Part shown: one piece after another, positions 9,688 through 17,990 of the stretch | Layout: the number at the start of each line of letters is the position of its first letter | How positions within the stretch are numbered: the stretch's first letter is position 1 | NCBI RefSeq assembly: GCF_001854605.1 | Contig: NZ_MKJU01000030.1 | Location: 311,840 to 375,839 of the forward strand | Source: Pseudoalteromonas amylolytica | GTDB taxonomy: Bacteria; Pseudomonadota; Gammaproteobacteria; Enterobacterales; Alteromonadaceae | Reading direction: 5' to 3' | DNA length: 64,000 bases | Program-made: the position numbers and the translations under genes | The notes under the pieces: model-generated | Told to the model about the DNA's origin: nothing | Seen by the model: only the letters and a program-made list of their open reading frames with translations | Databases searched by the model: none

Positions 9688-9761
9688 ACCTGAATTTTAA
9701 AGCCTAACTATGCCCACATTTTCGTTGCGGCAGGAATAACTATAACTATTAAAATTCAGGT
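9688..9761 (+). promoter_or_regulatory. 13-bp inverted repeat covering the peptidase ribosome site
   Basis: ACCTGAATTTTAA (9688-9700) is perfectly complementary to TTAAAATTCAGGT (9749-9761), with a 48-nt loop. The right arm contains CAGG, the only Shine-Dalgarno candidate for the ATG at 9770. In the folded RNA that site would be hidden. A ribosome finishing the 27-codon ORF at 9683 would cover the left arm and open it. The pairing is seen; the switch is inferred. Confidence 0.55.
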
Positions 9762-9769
9762 AAATTATT

Positions 9770-11167
9770 ATGAAAAACAACATGAACATTCTATCTGCAT
9801 CACTAGCAGCCTGTTTGCTTGCAAGCGCAAACAGCTACGCATGTCTAACTAATGAAATCGAATCAAATAATACTGAAAGCAGTGCCAATAGTGGCGTGTG
9901 TAGTAATACGCTAGTCACTGGAGAACTATCAAGAAACGATGTTGATTGGTTTTCTTTTGAAGTGACGCAAACAGGGACTATTGATATTTCATTGGACCAT
10001 AGTAGCGGTGATGATTTTGACTGGTTCTTGTATCAAGAAACAGGCCCTGCGGTGGCCAGTAGAGAAACCAGCCAAGTGCCCGAGTCTGGCAGTTATCAAG
10101 CAACATCCACCGGCACGTATTATGTCAAGTTAACGCGTTATAGCGGTTCGGGTTGGTATGATCTAAACGTAAGCTTTGACGAAAATACCACACCACCTCC
10201 ACCACCGAGTGGTAGTTGTAACTATGGCGCACGACCGTCAAAACCTGGCGCACTGAAAGCCTACATAGCTGGCAACAGTGCTGATACCTGTAATGTTCTG
10301 ACCTCAGGCAACGGGGCAACCTTGTTGATGGGCGGTGGCACGGATGTAGACGCAGCTTTCAATCAACGAGTGACGCCACATGTTGGTACTGGCGCTGATG
10401 TGGTGGTGCTGCGCACATCGGGCACCGATGCGTATAACGATTATCTACTGGCACTTATGAATGCTGATTCAGTAGAAACCCTGATTGTTGACTCTATCAG
10501 CAAAGCTAACGACCCGTATGTAGAGTGGGCTATTCGCAGTGCGGAGTTTGTCTGGTTTGCAGGAGGAGACCAGTCCGATTACCTCAACCAATGGCAGGGT
10601 ACAGCTGTACAAACGGCGGTTCAGCACGTGTTTGACAAAGGGGGCGTTGTGGGTGGTACTTCGGCTGGTATGGCATTGATGGCCGACAGCATCTATGACC
10701 CTGATGGTGTGCTTGGTGCGATTTCTAGTGAAGTGGTTACGGATTATTGTCATGAAACGCTTAACTTCAGTAGTACGTTTGTCTCTATTCCAATGCTAAG
10801 CAATGCCTTGACCGATACACATTTTGCTGAGCGAGATAGAATGGGTCGCGCGGCGGTATCATTGGCAAGGCACAGCAGTGCGCATTTCAACATTGCCGCA
10901 GATGAAGCGACTTCTATCTATATTACGGCAGATGGTAGTGGAGTTGTTGATGGCAGTGGGTCAATTTACATCCTCAAAGAAACGGCACAAACCCAAAGAC
11001 TGGCGTTGGCATGTGGGCAGGCTGTTGAATATCAGGATATATTACGAGTGAAGCTGCAAAGCGGTGATAACTATAATGTTTATAGCCATACACACACAGG
11101 TTCAGAATTAATGATGTCAATTGATGGTAATTTAACGAACTTCTATCTGCCGACTAACCCTTACTAG
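9770..11167 (+). CDS. Secreted cyanophycinase-like serine peptidase (S51) with PPC domain
   Basis: 465 residues. A signal peptide (residues 1 to about 25, ending SANSYA) is followed by a pre-peptidase C-terminal (PPC) domain (about 28-120: ESNN..., DVDWFSFEV, YYVKLTRYSG). A proline linker (PPPPPSG) leads to a cyanophycinase-type S51 domain. The nucleophile motif GGTSAGM has Ser298, and FAGGDQSDYLNQWQGT is the usual substrate-side block. Family members are cyanophycinases or other dipeptide-releasing peptidases; the signal and PPC domain place this one outside the cytoplasm. It is preceded by the small ORF and inverted repeat. A second in-frame ATG lies at 9782. Confidence 0.85.
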   Translation: MKNNMNILSASLAACLLASANSYACLTNEIESNNTESSANSGVCSNTLVTGELSRNDVDWFSFEVTQTGTIDISLDHSSGDDFDWFLYQETGPAVASRETSQVPESGSYQATSTGTYYVKLTRYSGSGWYDLNVSFDENTTPPPPPSGSCNYGARPSKPGALKAYIAGNSADTCNVLTSGNGATLLMGGGTDVDAAFNQRVTPHVGTGADVVVLRTSGTDAYNDYLLALMNADSVETLIVDSISKANDPYVEWAIRSAEFVWFAGGDQSDYLNQWQGTAVQTAVQHVFDKGGVVGGTSAGMALMADSIYDPDGVLGAISSEVVTDYCHETLNFSSTFVSIPMLSNALTDTHFAERDRMGRAAVSLARHSSAHFNIAADEATSIYITADGSGVVDGSGSIYILKETAQTQRLALACGQAVEYQDILRVKLQSGDNYNVYSHTHTGSELMMSIDGNLTNFYLPTNPY

Positions 11168-11193
11168 GGTGGGTCCGGTATAACTTTTGTTTT

Positions 11194-11231
11194 AAAGCGC
11201 ACAATTCAATATCTTGGGTTGTGCGCTTTTT
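11194..11231. terminator. Bidirectional terminator
   Basis: AAAGCGCACAA (11194-11204) and TTGTGCGCTTT (11219-11229), 11-bp perfect stem followed by T's on the plus strand, between the convergent peptidase and LacI-family genes. Confidence 0.85.
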
Positions 11232-11237
11232 ACTGGC

Positions 11238-12269
11238 TTAGGTATTTCTGACGATAAGATTAGGTGGTAATAAAGTTGACTCTACTTCTTCACCACGGAT
11301 CAAGCTAAGTAAGTTTGAGACCAGCATTTGTCCCGCCAAGGTTGTGTTCTGTTGTACTGTAGTGAGGGCAGGAGATACATAACTTGCTGCAGGTATGTTA
11401 TCAAAGCCAACGACACGAACATCATTGGGCACCATAATACCGGCTTCTTGCAGTGCACGGATGGCACCGATGGCTATCAAATCACTGGCAGCAAATAGGG
11501 CATTAAAGTGAACGTTATTAGCGATGAGAGATTTAGTCGCATGATAACCAGAGTCTTGGGTAGAGATGGCATTGGCAATTTTGCGTTCATTCAGTTGTAT
11601 GCCTTGTGCCAAAAATGTGTCTCTAAATCCTTGATAGCGAGCAAAAAACTCAGGGCTATGATGTGATGCATCACCTATGAAAGCACAATCTGTGCGTTTT
11701 TGTTCAATTAAATGCTGTGCGGCAAGTTGTCCACCGCCATAGTTGTCACAACTTACTGTTAAGTCGGGCCGGCCATCAACCTTAGCACCCCAACAAACAA
11801 ATTTAGTGTTTTGTTCTAACAATTGTTGTAACCGAGACTGATAGTCCAAGTAATCGCCATAGCCGAGTAAAATTATACCGTCGGCGCGATGGCTATCTTC
11901 ATAATCGGCGCGCCAATCTTGGCTGCTTGATTGAAAAGAGACTAACAAGTCATACCCTTCTTTGGCACAAGCGCGTGTAATACTGCCGAGCATACTTAAA
12001 AAGAAGGGATTGATTTGTGACTCATCCGTCGTCGGGTCTTCAAACAACAACAGCGCTAAAGTACTACTTTGCTGGGTACGTAAATTGCTGGCGTTTTTAT
12101 CTACTTTGTAGTTTAGTTTTGCTGCCACCTCGTGCACTTTCCGTCGAGTTTCTTCATTGACCAAGGGGCTATTTCTCAGCGCACGCGAAACCGTGGACTG
12201 GGATACACCAGCGTAGTGGGCAATATCAAATGATGTTGCTTTACCTTTATGCTTCATTTTTGTACTCAA
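11238..12269 (-). CDS. LacI-family transcriptional regulator
   Basis: 343-residue repressor: N-terminal LacI helix-turn-helix (SFDIAHYAGVSQSTVSRALRN, about residues 13-33), hinge, then a periplasmic-binding-like sugar sensor domain ending in the family VRVVGFDNIPAASYVSPALTTV block. It is divergent from glk, so it probably responds to a sugar. A perfect 14-bp palindrome lies in the shared upstream region, 86 bp from this start. The effector is unknown. An alternative start is the ATG four codons in. Confidence 0.88.
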   Translation of the reverse strand: MSTKMKHKGKATSFDIAHYAGVSQSTVSRALRNSPLVNEETRRKVHEVAAKLNYKVDKNASNLRTQQSSTLALLLFEDPTTDESQINPFFLSMLGSITRACAKEGYDLLVSFQSSSQDWRADYEDSHRADGIILLGYGDYLDYQSRLQQLLEQNTKFVCWGAKVDGRPDLTVSCDNYGGGQLAAQHLIEQKRTDCAFIGDASHHSPEFFARYQGFRDTFLAQGIQLNERKIANAISTQDSGYHATKSLIANNVHFNALFAASDLIAIGAIRALQEAGIMVPNDVRVVGFDNIPAASYVSPALTTVQQNTTLAGQMLVSNLLSLIRGEEVESTLLPPNLIVRNT

Positions 12270-12343
12270 CAGTAGTTAACTTGGTTATTGTCAGGATCTG
12301 AACAAATATTTCAACCAATTTCGCCATAATCATAAATTTTTTA

Positions 12344-12372
12344 TTGCCACTTTCTGACACCGGTGTCATAAT
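12344..12372 (+). promoter_or_regulatory. Sigma-70 promoter with LacI-type operator in its spacer
   Basis: TTGCCA (-35, 12344-12349), a 17-bp spacer and CATAAT (-10, 12367-12372). The perfect palindrome TGACACCGGTGTCA (12355-12368), of LacI-family type with a central CG, fills the spacer and touches the -10, an ideal place for repression. Either LacI-family gene of this locus could bind it. Confidence 0.7.
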
Positions 12373-12378
12373 GTCGGT

Positions 12379-12439
12379 GTTTTATCATTTTGTTGTCAAA
12401 ACGTATTGGCTGCCCAACTTGTGTGGGCAGCACTTTTTT
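12379..12439 (+). ncRNA. Candidate short terminated transcript (attenuated leader or sRNA) upstream of glk
   Basis: The operator-embedded promoter would start RNA at about 12379. Only some 30 nt later comes an intrinsic terminator: GCTGCCCA (12409-12416), 7-nt loop, TGGGCAGC (12424-12431), then ACTTTTTT. The product would be about 60 nt and end before glk. It may be a leader with conditional read-through or a small RNA. The 5' end is estimated. A further inverted repeat, TCAGTTA/TAACTGA (12443-12467), lies between it and glk. Confidence 0.45.
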
Positions 12440-12554
12440 ACGTCAGTTAGCGTGCAAAATTAACTGAATGACCAATAGAAATACTTGCACTGGCAACCTG
12501 GGCTTGGTGCATAAAAATAAGCGCGTATCGCGCAATGACAAAAGAGAAAACAAC

Positions 12555-13553
12555 ATGACCCAGACAACAAGTTACCAACATCAAGATTTTGATCCGATTG
12601 TCGTTGCCGATATCGGTGGAACGAATGCAAGGTTTGCTATCGTCACTCATTATTGCCAGCAAACTCGTCAATTCGAAATACAACATCAGATCACTTACCC
12701 AAGTGCAGATTTCCAATCATTTGAAGCTGCTTTAACTCGCTTTCTAAGCCAATTACCGATAGATAGACCAAAAAGAGCATGTCTTGCAGTCGCAGGTCCA
12801 ATTAAGTCGCAACAGGTTTATTTAACTAACCTTGGTTGGCATTTCGGTATCGCACCGCTCAAAGAGCAGATGCAATTTGACGAATTAGCGGTTATCAACG
12901 ATTTTGCGGCTTTTGCCTACGCAGCACCGTACTTGGATACAAAACAGAACTTAATTATTAAGTCAGGTCAACCTGAACCAGACGCCAATATTGCGGTAAT
13001 GGGACCGGGCACAGGTTTTGGCGCAGCGTGTTTAGCGCGAGACATAAATGGCAGTGCGGTGATGAGTTGTGAAGCAGGGCATATTAATCTGGCACCGGTG
13101 ACAGCGCTTGATAGACAACTGCTTCATGCGCTGCGATCGAATTTACAACATGTGTCTATTGAGAGTGTATTCTCGGGCCCAGGCATCGCTCGTTTGTACC
13201 GTGCTATGGCCGAAGTAAAGGGCCATACCCCAATGGATCTAAATGCTTCACAAATCAGCCAGTTGGCACCGGAATGTGAAGTCTGTGATGCAACCTTGAC
13301 ACATTTTTGTGACTGGATGGGTAGCGTAGCGGGTGATTTAGCGCTGACCTTTGGTGCACTTGGCGGTGTATATATAGGTGGGGGGATTTTACCTCGCATG
13401 ACAGATCGCTTATTATCAAGTCGATTTATTGAACGATTCACTGAGAAAGGGTTAATGTCACAGTACGTTGGACAGATCCCGGTGACTTTAGTAGTACAAG
13501 ACAATATTCCTCTTATTGGTGCCGCCGCATGTTTGCATGAGCGACGCGCATAG
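12555..13553 (+). CDS. glk: Glucokinase
   Basis: ATP-dependent cytosolic kinase making glucose 6-phosphate. ATG 12555 gives 332 residues; the longer frame from 12468 adds 29 atypical residues, and the phosphate-binding motif VVADIGGTNARFAI sits normally near the N-terminus only with the later start. INDFAAFAYA and GPGTGFGAA are characteristic of the Glk (proteobacterial glucokinase) family. The Shine-Dalgarno is weak (AAAGAG). A LacI-family gene follows after 21 nt in the same operon. Confidence 0.92.
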   Translation: MTQTTSYQHQDFDPIVVADIGGTNARFAIVTHYCQQTRQFEIQHQITYPSADFQSFEAALTRFLSQLPIDRPKRACLAVAGPIKSQQVYLTNLGWHFGIAPLKEQMQFDELAVINDFAAFAYAAPYLDTKQNLIIKSGQPEPDANIAVMGPGTGFGAACLARDINGSAVMSCEAGHINLAPVTALDRQLLHALRSNLQHVSIESVFSGPGIARLYRAMAEVKGHTPMDLNASQISQLAPECEVCDATLTHFCDWMGSVAGDLALTFGALGGVYIGGGILPRMTDRLLSSRFIERFTEKGLMSQYVGQIPVTLVVQDNIPLIGAAACLHERRA

Positions 13554-13574
13554 CAAGAGGCTTGGAATAATTGC

Positions 13575-14588
13575 ATGAAAAAAGTAACCATCAATAGTGT
13601 TGCAACTTACGCTGGCGTATCTAAAAAAACGGTTTCCAGAGTCCTTAACAATGAGCCTAACGTTAGCCCAGCAACACGTGAAAAAGTACTGAAAGTCTTT
13701 AAAGAGCTAGACTATACGCCAAACCCCATTGCTCGGGGATTGGCTAGAAATAGAAGCTTCATTATTGGCTGCTTGTACGATAACCCAAGTAAAAGTTACA
13801 TAACTCGTGTACAAAGCGGCGCGTTGGAAGCTTGCCACAAGCATCACTATAACTTGCTAATTCATCCGTGTGAGCTGCGTGGTGAAGAGCTCATTGCCAA
13901 TATTGAACACCTACTTACCACCTCAAGACTCGATGGTATGGTGCTAACGCCGCCATTTTCAGACTCACAAGAGCTCATTAATTTTCTGAAGAAAAAGAAA
14001 GTGCACTTTGCACGCGTTGCATCGGCTATCGATGATGCTGAGTCTATTTCTGTACGCAGCAATGATGAGCAAGGGGCTTACGAGATCACCGAGCATTTGA
14101 TTGAATTGGGCCATAGCAATATCGCCTTTATCAAAGGTCACCCAGATCACAGCGCCACCGAACAGCGTTTCTGTGGTTATCAGCGCGCATTGGCCGAGCA
14201 TAATATAACCTTTAATCCGAAACTAGTTGCCGAGGGTAACTTTAGTTATCACTCTGGTGCTGATAGTGCAAAGGAGATATTAGATCTGAACCCTAGGCCA
14301 AGTGCAGTGTTTGCGTCAAATGATTACATGGCAGCGGCGGTGTTAAAGCTCGCTACGCAAAGGCAATTAAAAGTGCCTGAAGATATTTCTATCGCCGGCT
14401 TTGATAATGCGCCAATTGCCCGCCATATCTGGCCGGGACTGACAACTATCGCACAACCGGTAGAAGAAATGACGCGTCAAGCAGTAGAGCAACTCATTTT
14501 GCAAATAAGCGATGAGCAAACGCCTGTTTATCAGGCCACGCTTGAAGCGAAACTCATTACCCGTGAGTCAACGGCAAACTATAAGTAA
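13575..14588 (+). CDS. LacI-family transcriptional regulator co-transcribed with glk
   Basis: 337 residues: N-terminal helix-turn-helix (INSVATYAGVSKKTVSRVLNNE) and a sugar-binding-type effector domain ending DISIAGFDNAPIARHIWPGLTTIAQP. The domain opening IIGCLYDNPSKSYI and LLIHPCE resembles regulators of glucoside use in marine gammaproteobacteria, though the substrate is uncertain. It starts 21 nt after glk with GAGG upstream, so it likely autoregulates the glk operon. Confidence 0.88.
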   Translation: MKKVTINSVATYAGVSKKTVSRVLNNEPNVSPATREKVLKVFKELDYTPNPIARGLARNRSFIIGCLYDNPSKSYITRVQSGALEACHKHHYNLLIHPCELRGEELIANIEHLLTTSRLDGMVLTPPFSDSQELINFLKKKKVHFARVASAIDDAESISVRSNDEQGAYEITEHLIELGHSNIAFIKGHPDHSATEQRFCGYQRALAEHNITFNPKLVAEGNFSYHSGADSAKEILDLNPRPSAVFASNDYMAAAVLKLATQRQLKVPEDISIAGFDNAPIARHIWPGLTTIAQPVEEMTRQAVEQLILQISDEQTPVYQATLEAKLITRESTANYK

Positions 14589-14620
14589 AGTATTCGATTT
14601 CAATTATTATACTTGCCCAA

Positions 14621-14648
14621 AAGCCCTGCACATAGCAGGGCTTTTTTT
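14621..14648 (+). terminator. Terminator of glk-lacI operon
   Basis: AAGCCCTGC, loop ACATA, GCAGGGC followed by seven T's. Confidence 0.92.
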
Positions 14649-14762
14649 ATGTTAATAGTCACGCAAACTTGTGTTGGATCAAGGATAACTTACTTGCTCA
14701 GGCGTACTGTAAGGCTATCAGCTAATGATAAGTGTATAACAACAGACAATAGGAATTGAATA

Positions 14763-15002
14763 ATGAATATTGAGCGCCATAGTCTTGCTAAAGAGTTACC
14801 AGAGTTTAAAGATAAAATTCATGAGTTAAAAATGAAAGACCGTCATTTTGCTCGACTGTTTGAAGATTATCACAATGTCGATCATGAGGTTGTCCGCATC
14901 GAAGAAGGGGTAGAAAATACCTCTGATGAGTATTTAGAATCACTCAAAAAACAGCGTTTGCATTTAAAAGATCAGTTGTATCGTATCTTAAAGTGCGCAT
15001 AA
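14763..15002 (+). CDS. YdcH/DUF465 family small protein
   Basis: 79-residue, highly charged, probably alpha-helical hairpin protein. The HELKMKDRHFARLFEDYHNVDHEV segment and the C-terminal LKKQRLHLKDQLYRIL are the DUF465 (YdcH) signature. Function unknown in the family. ATG 14763 has AGGA upstream. It stands alone, with a long hairpin just downstream. Confidence 0.85.
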   Translation: MNIERHSLAKELPEFKDKIHELKMKDRHFARLFEDYHNVDHEVVRIEEGVENTSDEYLESLKKQRLHLKDQLYRILKCA

Positions 15003-15014
15003 AGAAGTAAAGCC

Positions 15015-15060
15015 CAACCCACCGAAATAGTACCATAAGGCATATTTCAGGTGGGTTGGA
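15015..15060. repeat. Long hairpin downstream of ydcH-like gene
   Basis: CCAACCCACC (15015-15024) pairs perfectly with GGTGGGTTGG (15051-15060), and inside it GAAATA pairs with TATTTC (15044-15049) across a one-base bulge, giving about 16 bp. It starts 13 nt after the stop with no T-tract. It probably acts as a 3' end or RNA stabiliser. Confidence 0.6.
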
Positions 15061-15229
15061 TAGATCGGTTTTATGCCAATATCTGGCATGTTTTTCTATC
15101 ACACTCTATAGACATAACTCAAAAAACAATGGAAAAGCCATTCATCGACAAAGCTCAAAGCAGTTAAAAATCCGAGTGTAATATTTTCCACTATACTCTT
15201 AGTCATTGCTTTTATGATGGTGTACATAT

Positions 15230-16834
15230 GTGGGATTGTTAGCGCTCATTCTTGTTATCACTGGAGTTACTGGGCTATGCCTATCTCTTCACTGGGCATA
15301 TAAAATATGTCAGATTTCTCGTCAATTTGGTTGGCGCGTGTTATTTGGTTTAATCGTCTTTTTTATACTGGGCTATAGTGCATTTACGGCCTACTTATTT
15401 GAACGAGAACAAGTTGAGCTGCTCAACGTGGGTTTAGCGAGTATTCTGTTTTTTGGTTCAATCTTTGTTTTAATCGTCAATCATATGGCCCATCAAAGTT
15501 TAAAAGCACTGGCAAAACTTGTTGAAGATGAGCGCTTTCACGCGCAAACAGACTTCTTAACCAAGCTGAATAATCGAGAACATTGTGTTAATACCATAGA
15601 GACAAAAATTTCCCAAGGCCATGCCTTTGCCGTCATGTTGGTTGACCTAAATAATTTCAAACAAATTAATGATTCTGTGGGGCATTTGTTTGGAGACAAA
15701 GTACTGGTTGCCTTATCACAGAGACTGACAGAAGCGTTATCACCCGGCAGCACACTATTTCGCATGGGCGGAGATGAGTTTGTAATACTGATTGATGGCA
15801 CCGAAGAAAGAACGATTTATGCGCAAAATAATGCACTTATTAAAGCGCTAGAGTACCCTTTGCAGATTGAAGATGTGGCTGTTGATGTACACTACAGCGC
15901 AGGTGTGAGCGCATATCATGGTGATGAACAAAGTGATTGTATTACCTTGTTACGTGAAGCCGATATTGCCATGTATAGTGCAAAACGTTCTCGCCAGTCT
16001 TTGGTGATATTTGATGATGTATTACACAAGGGGTGTGATCAGGAATTTCATATCTCAGCCGGCCTTAAAGAGGCATTTGCGCAACATACATTGAAAGTGT
16101 TTTATCAGCCAATGATTAAAGCGAAAAGTGCTGAAGTTCATGGTGTAGAAGCACAGGCTCGATGGCCACAGGCAAATGGTACCATTATGATGCCGGAACA
16201 TTTTGTGCCTGTTGCAGAGAGTAGTAACTTAATTCGCCAGCTCAGCTTATTTGTAATAAAAAGAGTGTTTGCAGACTTACCAATATTACTGGCGTGTGAT
16301 AAACATTTAGTGGTTCATATAAATCTATCCAGCCATGACTTTTTGAACAAAGAGCTAGTCAATCTGTTAGCGAGTTTGCTCAGTGGTAATCAAGTTGCAG
16401 CTAAGCATATCACCTTTGAATTGACAGAGAGCATGATGGTGGCCGATTTGGCGCAAACACAGGCATTAATTGAGGTGCTTATAGATATGGGGTTTGCGGT
16501 GAGTATCGGTGATTTCGGTACTGGCTTCTCTTCGTTTAAGTTACTTAAGGATCTGCCTGTATCGCAGATAAAAATCGACCGCTCGTTTATTGAGGGGTGC
16601 GTGAAAGATGAAAAAGCGCAGATCATTGTAGAAACAACCATGTTTATGGCTAAACGCCTTAAATGCTCAGTGGTGGCAGAGGGTGTAAATCATGACAAAG
16701 TGGCGAGTTATTTAACCAGTATCGAGTGCGACTATTTGCAAGGGTATAATATTTGTGAGGCGCTGCCATTGGATGAATGTATAAAATGGATCAAATCAAA
16801 TGGTCTGGTCAAAAGTGTTTTAAAGAAATACTAA
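15230..16834 (+). CDS. Membrane GGDEF/EAL protein with degenerate EAL domain
   Basis: 534 residues: two or three N-terminal transmembrane helices (to about residue 85), a GGDEF domain with intact GGDEF at 180-184, then an EAL domain. The EAL motif reads EAQ (307-309) and the canonical DDFGTG reads GDFGTG, with Gly427 replacing the first metal-binding Asp. The later motifs KIDRSFI, VVAEGV and LQGYNI are kept. Diguanylate cyclase activity is plausible and phosphodiesterase activity doubtful. GTG 15230 is the only start available in frame (a stop lies 15 nt upstream) and the ribosome site is weak. Confidence 0.88.
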   Translation: MGLLALILVITGVTGLCLSLHWAYKICQISRQFGWRVLFGLIVFFILGYSAFTAYLFEREQVELLNVGLASILFFGSIFVLIVNHMAHQSLKALAKLVEDERFHAQTDFLTKLNNREHCVNTIETKISQGHAFAVMLVDLNNFKQINDSVGHLFGDKVLVALSQRLTEALSPGSTLFRMGGDEFVILIDGTEERTIYAQNNALIKALEYPLQIEDVAVDVHYSAGVSAYHGDEQSDCITLLREADIAMYSAKRSRQSLVIFDDVLHKGCDQEFHISAGLKEAFAQHTLKVFYQPMIKAKSAEVHGVEAQARWPQANGTIMMPEHFVPVAESSNLIRQLSLFVIKRVFADLPILLACDKHLVVHINLSSHDFLNKELVNLLASLLSGNQVAAKHITFELTESMMVADLAQTQALIEVLIDMGFAVSIGDFGTGFSSFKLLKDLPVSQIKIDRSFIEGCVKDEKAQIIVETTMFMAKRLKCSVVAEGVNHDKVASYLTSIECDYLQGYNICEALPLDECIKWIKSNGLVKSVLKKY

Positions 16835-16896
16835 TCATGTGCCTTACATCGTAGCGCTAGGCTTTGAAATGTAGTCCGATTGTCGTCTTTGTACCG

Positions 16897-17868
16897 CTAG
16901 AAAAGCGGTGCTTTTACTGGAGCTTGGAAGCCATACAATTTATCAAACTCAGGTATATTATTCTCCCAAATGGGCGTATCTTTGCCGATATATTCACGCA
17001 TAGCATCAAAAAATAGCCGTGTTCTGACGGGTAAATCTCGATGCGGATAAACAGCATATAACGCAGAATAATCAGTTAACTTGACATCGGTCAGTAGCGG
17101 CACCAGTTGGCCATTGATAATTTCTTGATCAACCAAAAAGGCAGGCACAGTGCAAAAGGCTGTGTCAGAGAGCACCTTCATCATTAACAACTCACCATCG
17201 TTACTTCTAAAGATACTTTTAATCTGAATTTCTTGTGGCTCGTTGTGGTCATCTAGGTAATGTACGCCAGTAACCTTAAGGCCATCGCTTGCATAGCTAG
17301 CTGCTGGTAATCTGGCGAGATCTTGCATGGTTTTCGGTTCACCATAGGTTTCAATAAATTGTGAAGTAGCTAGAATTATGAGCCGATTTCGGGCTATTTT
17401 GCGGGCAATGAGGGTAGAGTCTTTTGGTTCACCAACGCGAAACGCCAGATCATAGCCTTCACCAACTATATCCACTAGCCTGTCCTCGAGTCGCAACTCA
17501 ACCTCAACCTGCGGAAAGCGTTTTTGAAACTCGTTAACCACAGGCTGTACGTAGCGCCTACCGATAATCGTCGAACTGGTGATTTTCAACAACCCTTTGG
17601 GCTCGGTGTGGTAGTTCTCTGCAAGTAACTGAGTCTCACTGAGTAGCTTTCTAAGTTGCTGCGCCTTTTTTACCATTTCGGCGCCCGCAGCCGTCAACGA
17701 AAACGAGCGAGTGGTACGATTTAACAATCTAACACTGAGTTCATCTTCTAATTTACTGATTTGTTTAGAGATAACCGAACGGTCAATGTTCCTATTTTGA
17801 GCCGCCTTGGCAAAAGAGCCGCGTTCAACAACATCTAAAAACATTAATAAGCGTGTACTTGTGTCCAT
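16897..17868 (-). CDS. LysR-family transcriptional regulator
   Basis: 323 residues: N-terminal winged helix-turn-helix (VVERGSFAKAAQNRNIDRSVISKQISKLEDEL) and a LysR substrate-binding domain. Divergent from the RND efflux operon with 122 bp between, so it is the likely regulator of that pump. A T-N11-A dyad, the LysR operator type, lies in the shared region. Confidence 0.9.
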   Translation of the reverse strand: MDTSTRLLMFLDVVERGSFAKAAQNRNIDRSVISKQISKLEDELSVRLLNRTTRSFSLTAAGAEMVKKAQQLRKLLSETQLLAENYHTEPKGLLKITSSTIIGRRYVQPVVNEFQKRFPQVEVELRLEDRLVDIVGEGYDLAFRVGEPKDSTLIARKIARNRLIILATSQFIETYGEPKTMQDLARLPAASYASDGLKVTGVHYLDDHNEPQEIQIKSIFRSNDGELLMMKVLSDTAFCTVPAFLVDQEIINGQLVPLLTDVKLTDYSALYAVYPHRDLPVRTRLFFDAMREYIGKDTPIWENNIPEFDKLYGFQAPVKAPLF

Positions 17869-17895
17869 ATTCAGTTTCTCTTAGATTTCTATTGG

Positions 17896-17908
17896 TGCCA
17901 TTTTGGCA
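17896..17908. promoter_or_regulatory. Candidate LysR-type operator
   Basis: TGCCATTTTGGCA: 5-bp inverted arms in a T-N11-A frame, 28 bp upstream of the LysR start and about 83 bp before the efflux adaptor. Assigned from position and motif form only. Confidence 0.45.
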
Positions 17909-17990
17909 TTAAATAATTTAAAAAACGATGCTTTTTTGGCTCTTTTCTGATCTATAGACTGTATTGCTATCAGTACTAGGAGATAAAACC

